DNA of 64,000 nucleotides from assembly GCF_025370935.1 (NCBI RefSeq), contig NC_133485.1, positions 8,549,716 to 8,613,715 of the forward strand. Reading direction: 5' to 3'. Under the pieces are notes generated by a model. That model was not told where the DNA came from. It saw only the letters and a list, made by a program, of their open reading frames with translations, and made no database searches. The stretch is from Choristoneura fumiferana (lineage: Eukaryota > Arthropoda > Insecta > Lepidoptera > Tortricidae). Made by a program: the position numbers and the translations under genes. This document shows positions 56,741-64,000 of the stretch, one piece after another (the first letter of the stretch is position 1; the number at the start of each line of letters is the position of its first letter).

Positions 56741-57154
56741 TAAAACGTTACAATTAAACTGAATTTTAAACTCTCATCTTATAACAAGACTTATCCATAC
56801 TCTTTTAAATCATTTTCTCGGACATCACAAACAAAATGTTTCAAATGTTACCAAATCTTTCTTTTTCTGTCTCCTAAAGGGATTTGTGAACGGCAATCTC
56901 CCATATGTTATGTTTTATTTATGTGCTAAACGGATTCCGGCCGCCGCGTGACGCTAACTGCTCACTAACCAACGTGATATATGGGTATGCGATCGTTCCA
57001 CCTGGAATCCTGCGGCCTTGTCAATGATTTTAACCGAGCTTTTTTATGAAGTCACTGCTTTTCATCGCATTCGCATCGTAACGTGTTTTATTACTATGCA
57101 ATAAATTGCACCTGAATTCGATATGATGGATTGGTGCTCTAGATATATCTTATA
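56741..57154. other. Non-coding, unassigned
   Basis: Nothing recognised. Confidence 0.4.
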
Positions 57155-57560
57155 CTTAAAAAATCGGTCAAGTGCGAGTGCGAGCGACTCACGCATGAAG
57201 GGTTCCGCACCTCCTCTTCCGCACCTCCTGTTTCAGTAATAGTTTTTGTAAAAAATTCTAATACAAGCATTTTTGCTGGCGGTACTTTTTGCCCCTGGTT
57301 ACCAAAGTAGGTAGTCGTCAAGACGAATCAAATGAGACCAAAATCGATGCAGCCGTGTCGTTTTATTACAGAGTTTCTATGGCCAACATCTAACTTCATC
57401 ATCAGATCAGCTCTACGTCATAATAATATTGCATTGTCATCGTATTTATACATGCATGCAAAATTTCAGCTACATCGGTTGAAGATATCCACTTCAAATA
57501 TAAGTTAAAATATTAATTCCACCCGAACAAACATAACTAGTTACATTACATTACAAGTTA
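57155..57560 (+). repeat. Interspersed repeat (GGTCAAGTGCGAGTG type)
   Basis: AAAATCGGTCAAGTGCGAGT, CACGCATGAAGGGTTCCGCA, TTTTTGCTGGCGGTACTTTT and CGATGCAGCCGTGTCG ... AATTTCAGCTACATCGGTTG. TCCGCACCTCC is repeated in tandem at 57,205 and 57,219. Confidence 0.55.
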
Positions 57561-58254
57561 ATAAAAACATATCACCAAAATGTAAGCACTAGGTGCAAGT
57601 ATTTTGAACAAAAACAATTTTTAATTCTCATCCTCTTTGGCTGTCGCCCTCTCGGAGGCTGAATAGCGCTTCAGACTCTTGCCATGCGCAGCAGCAGAAA
57701 AAAAATTAGCTGTCAGTTTGGTTCATTCGCGGGAAATTCAGTTGACTTTGTATGTTGTGTAATTAAATTATAAGAAGCTCGACTAGTGTAAGCAAATTAT
57801 TGACCTTATTTGGCGTGTGTATGTGTAGTCTATTAGCTTATTTGCCATACCACACACACAATTGTCACAGGGACTTTTCAGTAACTAATTCAAACTAAGT
57901 AGTAGGTATGTCATATAATTTATGTTACTTCTATTGTCTATTGTACTGCCACTCTAAAATCATAATTATCATAATGAATTAATACTTACCAGTGCTTAGA
58001 GTACAGTGACTATTTTAGCACAAATACGTCTTACATAGATGGGCAATCGGCAGGGAAATCCCGATCCGTTCAAACAGTACCTAGTAAGTAAGTATTCTTA
58101 CAAAAATTGGGAACAACTGATTGGTACTAAACGATGTAGCTATGGGCTAATAGGGAAAAGTGCTTGAGGACAGATTTCTGAAACCATTTCACTCGAAAAT
58201 TGCGAGTTTGTTACTCCTTCCTTCCTTCCTTCATGCAAAAACAGCTGCTAAAAT
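57561..58254. other. Non-coding, unassigned
   Basis: (TTCC)n at 58,216-58,233. Nothing else recognised. Confidence 0.4.
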
Positions 58255-58505
58255 TTGGTAAGCAGATAGCTGGACCTCTGAAATCACGTAGGTAGGCTAC
58301 TTTTTATCCCGATGTTCCTCCAGAATCAGTATGAAACCCTGAAATCTCAACCTCAAATTTGACTCGGGTGTTTTTATGCAACTTTAATGAGGAATACGAT
58401 GAAATTATTGGGAATTCCCATGGAAATCTAATAAAATCCCAAAATTTCAATTCAAATGTCGAATCTCGTATAACGCGCGTGAAGCCGCTGGCACAGGCTA
58501 ATTAA
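58255..58505 (+). repeat. CCCGCGGCTTCG-type repeat, diverged copy
   Basis: AGGCTACTTTTTATCCCGAT, ATTCCCATGGAAATCTAATA and CGCGCGTGAAGCCGCTGGCA. Similar to 40,263-40,545 in reverse. Confidence 0.5.
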
Positions 58506-58527
58506 TATGTCACCTATGTAGTAAATC

Positions 58528-58653
58528 ATCACTACTTTGAAAAAATCTCGTATCTCAAATCCAACGTCATCGAAATTGACCTTTAAAATAATGTGCATTA
58601 AGTTCACTCAAAAAATCATCGATTTTGAGGTACGACCTTTTTTCAAAGTAGAG
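58528..58653. repeat. 126-bp inverted-repeat element
   Basis: CTACTTTGAAAAAATCTCGT at the left pairs with ACGACCTTTTTTCAAAGTAG at the right, with TATCTCAAATCC / GATTTTGAGGTA inside. Confidence 0.65.
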
Positions 58654-59027
58654 ACGAAATATTACTCTCTCTGAATATTACGCACAGATTCTTTAAAAAA
58701 ATCTGTTTATAGCGTGGTTTTAAAAAGCAATAACTTTTTATCCTCAGAACCCTCTCTGAAAATTAAAATTTAACCGAAACATTAAATCGCTGGATATTTT
58801 GTTACGAATAGCCTTTTTATATTCGTGAAGATCCCGATTGGATTTATGCCTGAAATGGTCCCAGCCATGTTAAAGCTATGTTAACGACCAGAGGCGGAAT
58901 GCAAGGATATATAAAAGATTTATTCGAATTGCTCCTTAGAAAGTAGTTACTTAGAAAAGTCAAAAATCGATCATGGAAAGCTAATGCTGCAGATAGCTGG
59001 CCAACCCTCCTATGCAAATTCAGCCGC

Positions 59028-59632
59028 TTTTTAGGGTTCCGGAGCCAAAATGGCAAAAAAGGAACCCTTATAGTTTCGCCATGTCTGTCTGTCTGTCTGT
59101 CCGTCCGTCCGCGGCTTTGCTCAGGGACTATCAATGCTAGAAAGCTGTAATTTTGCACGGATATATATGTAAACTATGCCGACGAAATGGTAGAGGTACA
59201 ATAAAAAACAAAAAAAAGTTTTTTTTTTCTTATCCAACCCTATAGTGTGGGGTATCGTTGGATAGGTCTTTTAAACCCATTAGGGGTTTGCTAAGACGAT
59301 TTTTCGATTCATTGATTTTTTGTGAAATATTCACCTTTAAAGTGCAAATTTTCATTAAAGTCGAGCGCCCCCGCTCCACCCTCTAAAATCTAAACCGGTG
59401 TGTGCAATATTTTGAAAAAATTCTGAATGGTAGTAAGTATTCTAAGTATATCAAACTTTTAAGGAAAACTATAACGGCTAAGTTTGCTTGAGAATTGTTA
59501 GTAGCAGCCTAATAAATAAATAGCAGCCTAAGGTATAAAATATACCTAAACATAGAAGATTCCGTATAAAATAGTAATGGCTACGGAACCCTATTTTGGG
59601 CGTGCCTGACACGCTCTTGACCGGTTTTTTTA
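59028..59632 (+). repeat. GGGTTCCGGAGCC repeat, longest copy
   Basis: Runs from TTTTAGGGTTCCGGAGCC through GCCATGTCTGTCTGTCTGTC, AAAGCTGTAATTTTGCACGG, GGTATCGTTGGATAGGTC, CTCTAAAATCTAAACCGG to TTCCGTATAAAATAGTAATG and GGGCGTGCCTGACACGCTC. About 600 bp. Starts with GGGTTCCG and ends with CGGAACCC-type inverse matter, which suggests a DNA element. Copies at 46,522, 47,188 and the end at 30,626. Confidence 0.75.
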
Positions 59633-59658
59633 GAATTAATTCGGGCCGCAGAAGTAAT

Positions 59659-59729
59659 AGGTTAGGTTAGAACTACGATCCCAACAAATTATATATCGCT
59701 ACCAGGAAAGTAGGTTAGGTTAGGTTAGA
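59659..59729 (+). repeat. Short TTAGG tracts
   Basis: TAGGTTAGGTTAG at 59,660 and TAGGTTAGGTTAGGTTAG at 59,711: three to four TTAGG units, the insect telomere unit, in an internal position. Confidence 0.7.
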
Positions 59730-60485
59730 ACTGCGACGACAACAAAAATAAATCGCTAAAAAATAAATAAATTTCATTCAAAAAAGTATGAAATAATAAA
59801 ATATGAAATGAAGTTCTTCCAAATAAACTATCTATTAAATAATATTTCCAGAAATTATAAATCGGTGATTTAAAAATAATTATTTTAATCATTCGAGGTA
59901 ATGAATATTCGATGAAATGAAAAAATAGGAAACGTTGACTTTTAACTGATATTCGATTAAAAGTTTGTTGACATTTCAAGGGTAAACCAGAACATAAACG
60001 CTTAGAATAGAACGCTTAAAATAAAATAAAATGGTATGATGTTAATTTGCAAAAACTCATTTTAGTAGAAATTCATGTATAATTACTTATACTATAATTA
60101 CTTATAACAGTTTATTTTGTTATGCTATCGTGCTTTCTACGAAAATTAAGGTCTATCACGGAATAGAATTGACAAGATTACCGTTAAACTTTGACCTACA
60201 TATCGAATAGTCAATCGATGTCCTCCGATCCCTTCAGATTTATGGAATGATACCGAAGTGAGTGAGTGAGTGAGAGTGCCGCGGTAAACGATGCTACAAC
60301 TCTTCTTTAGGGTTACAAGCTTTATATAAGGTTGCTTTCCCCGGAGCTATTTTAGTAGTTTCTTGGGGAAAAATAACTATATAATACGTCAGTTAAGCTA
60401 TTAGAAGAAATTAGACACGTACTTTTTGTCAATCAGACAAAAAATAACAATGCTGGACAATGTTTTGTAGCGGTCAGCAGTCTTA
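59730..60485. other. Non-coding, unassigned
   Basis: (GAGT)n at 60,259-60,274. AT-rich otherwise. Confidence 0.4.
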
Positions 60486-60623
60486 GAACCAGTTTCACCA
60501 CTCATTCATAAATTTTATGTGACGGATAAATGTGATGCCTCCTTTGTTTATTCGGACAAAACAAACGAGACAGCATATACTCGTAGACGTAGAAAATTTG
60601 ACAGTAAGTGGTGAAACAGGGAG
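60486..60623. mobile_element. MITE, PIF/Harbinger-like, diverged copy 3
   Basis: CCAGTTTCACCACTCATTC and GTAAGTGGTGAAACAGGGAG are inverse; TTA stands on both sides (60,483-60,485 and 60,624-60,626). Internal CGGATAAATGTGATGCC and TTTATTCGGACAAAAC match the centre of copy 2. Confidence 0.65.
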
Positions 60624-60865
60624 TTAATGTTGTAGTCATGTTACACAAAAATAGAACGAGGAAGGTATAATATTCTACAATGGCGTGACAAAATGTGGTA
60701 ATTATTTTATATTTTCAAGGTTAGTTTAGGTCGTAAAGGGCGAACTAAATTTTCATTTTTTCATAAACCCTTTTTGCTGAACACAGTACCTCATTATTTA
60801 ACGTCAAATTTCATGTCAATGTCAAAAAGGAGATAAAAAATATTTAAAATGCTTCTTTACATTAA

Positions 60866-61006
60866 GGTGCTGTTTCACCATCCAATGATTAGTGTTAACT
60901 GACGGTTAAATGTGCTGCCAGCGCTATTTGTTTTGTTCGAATAAACGGAGACGGCATCACATTTAACCGTCAGTTAACACTAATCAATGAATGGTGAAAC
61001 AGCCCC
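60866..61006. mobile_element. MITE, PIF/Harbinger-like, copy 2
   Basis: GGTGCTGTTTCACCATCC ... AATGGTGAAACAGCCCC with TAA on both sides (60,863-60,865 and 61,007-61,009). 141 bp; shares GATTAGTGTTAACTGACGG arms with copy 1. Confidence 0.85.
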
Positions 61007-61319
61007 TAAGGGTATTAGAAAGCAAAATTCGTTTAAAAATTAATGTCAAAAATTAGTTTAGCACTCTCATGTTAAAAGGCAGCGCAGTCTTTTGTCCCCA
61101 AAACGATGACATTTAAGCTAGCGACAAAAATAGCTTTACCCTTTATAAAGAAAATAATGAGCTTTGTGCAAACCTTTCCGCTTCTACTTAACATTGAGGC
61201 AGTCGTTCACAAAGCCCAAACCACTTGTAGGTAGGTTGGTACCTACTTGTGTACTGACTGATGTAAAATAGACCGCAGAACGCTGAAACTTTAAAAAAAT
61301 ACGTTGAGAAATATTCATG

Positions 61320-62075
61320 TCATCCCGCTTTATATGCTTCCCACTGTGAGGCATAGGATGGAATCCGATGAGATGGCTTGGGCCAAAGTTTCCACGCAGC
61401 TTAGGCCCAGTGTGGTTTGGAAACTTCACACATAGCACAGGAAAAATAGGATATTTTGGCGGCAAAATATCTACATCAATTTTTAAAAATGCAACGCTTA
61501 CAAACTAGGAGGCGAGTGTAGGTCTCATTGACCATACCCATACATATAGAATCAATATTTTACGAGATATGAAGGATTTTTGTTGGAATCATAGACAACA
61601 AAATATATTTTTTTTAACTCGACCAATTTTAGGTTTAAGCAACAATATATGCTTCTCAGGATCACAGAGAGCAATCGGTATTACCATCACATCCACATCT
61701 TGAGAAACTATTGTTGGCAAGTGGTTTTTAGACTGTTCTAGGTTTTCAACCGAAACCGTTCATATCTGGCAAAATATTGGTCCTGTAAGTATAATGACAC
61801 TGGAATGACAATGAGAAAATGACACCTCACTCGCCTAGTTTGTAAAATTTGCATTTTTTAACGTTGGCCCCTGCCCATACCCCCTGCCAGGACTACCGAT
61901 ATTTTGCCGCCAAACCGTCATATTAAGTCCAACTTTACCTGTGCTAACAAACTATCGAATTTCGAATTCCAATTTGTGTTATACCTCACTATGTGTTCTT
62001 TCACCGTAAAGCTCGTAGTAAACTTCAAATCTAATTTCGGGCATAAATTCAGGAAAATTCAGAGGCTGCCACGAT
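61320..62075 (-). mobile_element. SINE family B split by a TIR element
   Basis: Minus-strand tail and middle (CCACACTGGGCCTAAGCTGC; CTCACAGTGGGAAGCATATA) at 61,320-61,434; the body resumes at 61,945-62,075 (CTACGAGCTTTACGGTGAAA, CTGAATTTTCCTGAATTTAT). Confidence 0.7.
61435..61944. mobile_element. 510-bp TIR element with TA duplication
   Basis: Ends GCACAGG at 61,435 and CCTGTGC at 61,938-61,944, each flanked by TA, as in Tc1/mariner-type insertion. Inner inverse blocks TTTGGCGGCAAAATATC / GATATTTTGCCGCCAAA and CAAACTAGGAGGCGAGTG / CACTCGCCTAGTTTG extend the TIR to about 75 bp. No transposase. Confidence 0.75.
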
Positions 62076-62552
62076 TTTTCTAGGTTTAGTGAATGTTTTG
62101 AGGAGTTTTTATGAATTAGGCGGGTAAAGAGTGGGTTTCCTGATGATAGATAGGAATCTTATAGACACGCCGAAGCACCTTGCCTTGCCGGTCTAGAAGG
62201 CTAAAGAAGAACCTCATAAGCCGTTATTATTCTGGCTGCTTTACTATCCACACAGTACGCAGTACCTAGTGCAAATACACTGCTTAACATCAGTATTGGT
62301 GAATATGATGATGCTAGTTATTCAGACCGGACAAGATAGGTACCACCCGCATAGTGAAGGCAAACAGCCGCACAGTACCTACCACAAGCACCACACCAAA
62401 TGCTAACGAGTTTCGAAATTTCTACAAAAAGCAAAACGAACACAGAGCCGTTCCCAAACAAAACGAATGGCATAAACCAGTTAGCATTTAAGGAAATCCT
62501 AACCTACCCACTTTTTTTTTTTCAAATATACTTATTAGAACACACATTTACA
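62076..62552. other. Non-coding, unassigned
   Basis: Nothing recognised. Confidence 0.4.
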
Positions 62553-62610
62553 GAACATTCTGAGAGGAAGCCAGTGCCCAGCAGTGGGATGTTACATAGG
62601 CTGAAATGAG
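62553..62610 (+). repeat. SINE family B tail
   Basis: ATTCTGAGAGGAAGCCAGTG and CCCAGCAGTGGGATGTTACA; only the tail. Confidence 0.75.
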
Positions 62611-63064
62611 ATGGGTTGACTATTAGCATTAATAATTAATGGGTAGTTACGTTACCCTTTAATATTTGAAGTTTTATTTCTGACACAAAATAGTACTAAG
62701 ATATGTAAATACATGTAATTTACTAAATGATCATTAAATGATATGGTAGGTAGTTATTATTAACAAAAAAATGCCTTGTTAAGATTCTTGCCAAATTATT
62801 TTCAACAGAGTTTTGATTTAAATGTTTATAAATAAATTTTAAATATGACCTCACATATAAAAAAACATTATTTTATAAATTTTGGTTGTTAGTGGTTGCC
62901 GGCTCCTGATTGGCTTCATCTCAGGCGAAGATTTACTTTATGCAAGAGAGCTTAAAAAGTAATTTCGTAACACCGAAATCCAGCATAAATACGAGTTTTA
63001 CGAGTATGAAATCTAAAAAGATATTTTGATTTTTAAATTTGAATTTGTTGTTCCGTTGTTCCAG
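62611..63064. other. Intron end before exon
   Basis: AT-rich. A LINE-end scrap near 62,775 (GTTAAGATTCTTGCCAAATT). The last bases TTGTTGTTCCGTTGTTCCAG form a fair polypyrimidine tract and AG acceptor. Confidence 0.55.
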
Positions 63065-63276
63065 ATGCGAGGATGGTGGAGGCGGTGCAGCGACAGGCAC
63101 GGGCGGGCGCGCTGCGTCGCTGCGGCTGGCCAACGGCCGTGTGGCGGCGCAGTCGGCGGAGCAGCTGCCGCACTCGCCGGCCGACTGCGCCTCCGTGCGC
63201 ATCTCCATCGACAACACCAACACCTGCTGCACCGACTCGCTCGTCACTGCCCTCGACGACGAGACGCTACTGCTAG
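63065..63276 (+). CDS. Coding exon of unrecognised gene (downstream exon)
   Basis: 212 bp between acceptor TTCCAG (63,064) and donor G|GTAAGT (63,277). In the frame with codons at 63,066 it reads CEDGGGGAATGTGGRAASLR, then LANGRVAAQSAEQLPHSPAD and CASVRISIDNTNTCC, ending TDSLVTALDDETLLL plus one base (phase 1). Almost all codons end in G or C. It starts with a Gly/Ala-rich linker and turns into a Ser/Asp-rich stretch with two adjacent Cys, looking like a disordered regulatory region. Entry phase 2 fits the exit phase of 11,122-11,241, which is 51.8 kb upstream. The other two frames are also open but give Arg-rich, biased peptides typical of shadows of GC-rich coding DNA. Family not recognised. 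Confidence 0.75.
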
Positions 63277-63344
63277 GTAAGTTATACTATTTTTGTTTCT
63301 GCACGCGTTTACAGTCCTCACCACTGAACGAACAGGCCTTAAGT

Positions 63345-63470
63345 ATACTACGAAGTGCAAAATTTGAACTTCGTATCTTGCCGTCCCGCTAACGCTTATA
63401 TTATTTAATACGAGTATGAGAGGGACGGTACGATACGTAGTTCGATTTTCGAATTTCGTAGTAGCCCCCC
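63345..63470. mobile_element. Fold-back MITE, CTACTACGAAACTCGAA family, copy 5
   Basis: ACTACGAAGTGCAAAATTTG and TTCGAATTTCGTAGTAGCCC bracket CGTCCCGCTAACGC / GAGAGGGACGGTACG. It sits 70 bp inside the intron after the exon. Confidence 0.75.
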
Positions 63471-63602
63471 AGGCTCAGTTTCTTTGGTCGATAACGCTTC
63501 GCGGAGCTCGTATTCCACGTGGCTGAGGTGCTTCGCGCCTTGACGTAACTCTATATAACCTAACTTAACCTATGTTTTTCAAGTTTTCGACAAAAAAACA
63601 AG

Positions 63603-63705
63603 TTAGGACCAGTTGCTTTTTTGACTAATTGCTACTCAGACCAGTTGCTTCTTAGACCACTTGGGTACTTAGACCAGCTGCTTTTTAGACGAATTGATAG
63701 TATAC
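63603..63705 (+). repeat. ~16-bp degenerate tandem repeat
   Basis: Six units built on AGACCAGTTGCTTTTT: AGGACCAGTTGCTTTTT, TGACTAATTGCTACTC, AGACCAGTTGCTTCTT, AGACCACTTGGGTACTT, AGACCAGCTGCTTTTT, AGACGAATTG. Confidence 0.75.
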
Positions 63706-64000
63706 CATTCAGTGGATTTTCCCGCCTGTACCATTAGATGACATTGTATTTTTTAAGTTCACCGCACAAGTGACAAAGATAAAGCTTCAAAATGAAACGC
63801 ATGTCCTTCACCCGGCAATCGTCAAATTAGCCCTCCTCCTGGGCGACCTCGCCTCTCAATTTCGTTTTCGCACATACAATGACTGCGGCATGGCACAGGC
63901 AAACAATGTATGAGGCATATTTTTTTTTTCATCTAAACGTTAATCTTTCATTCTTAATACTGCTGCGATATTTTTTGTTGCAATATTATGAGATTATGAC
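63706..64000. other. Non-coding, unassigned
   Basis: Nothing recognised; T run at 63,921-63,930. Confidence 0.4.

Larger units (their letters stand above)
11242..63064 (+). other. Proposed 51.8-kb intron between the two exons
   Basis: Donor GTATGT at 11,242 and acceptor TTGTTCCAG ending at 63,064 bound a span containing no other GC-rich, codon-biased exon that I could find. It is made of SINEs, MITEs, LINE fragments, the 18.7-kb palindrome and two assembly gaps. Exons could be hidden in the 711-base gap or in the AT-rich tracts. The join rests on matching phase and shared base composition. Confidence 0.45.

Noticed and set aside
63026..63280. Alternative frames through the downstream exon
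   Set aside because: Arg-rich peptides from frame-shifted reading; only the frame at 63,066 has third-position G/C bias and fits the upstream phase.

Overview
The window looks like nuclear DNA of a moth or butterfly. It is AT-rich and has almost no long open frames. It is packed with short interspersed repeats of the kinds I associate with lepidopteran genomes: tRNA-headed SINEs ending in a CCCAGCAGTGGGACG tail, RTE-type LINE tails ending in (TGA)n or TTGTATTG, fold-back MITEs with CTACTACGAAACTCGAA termini, and CCCGCGGCTTCGTCCGCG repeats. The species and chromosome cannot be told from this sequence.

Only one host gene is supported. Two GC-rich coding exons on the + strand, at about 11,122-11,241 and 63,065-63,276, have good splice sites and matching phase (2 to 2), and lie 51.8 kb apart. 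I do not recognise the protein. Everything between them would be one giant TE-filled intron.

The main structure is at 21.1-39.8 kb: a very large imperfect palindrome with arms of about 7.77 kb (after removing one LINE insertion) around an 85-base loop near 28,898. Each arm has (i) an outer block of 5.84 kb with inverted ends that begin near TAGACCCGTAGGACTACG, about four ~138-bp subterminal repeats at each end and a core of ~165-bp degenerate repeats in head-to-head array, and (ii) an inner 1.14-kb arm reaching the loop. An assembly gap of 711 N lies in the left arm exactly where the right arm holds 775 bp of sequence. A 3.17-kb 5'-truncated LINE (EN remnant, RT, RNase H, CCHC, GATAA tail) sits only in the right arm; the left arm shows the empty site. 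No protein-coding capacity is seen in the palindrome apart from that LINE.

Layout: 1-10.4 kb, repeat fragments and unassigned AT-rich DNA; 10.4-11.2 kb, a CpG-richer block ending in the first exon; 11.2-21.1 kb, intron with SINEs, MITEs and LINE tails; 21.1-39.8 kb, the palindrome; 39.8-54 kb, AT-rich intron with a second gap (43,994-44,093), LINE tails and a MITE nested in a SINE; 54-63 kb, several terminal-inverted-repeat elements, one nested in a SINE with a TA duplication; 63.07-63.28 kb, the second exon, followed by a fold-back MITE and a 16-bp tandem repeat.
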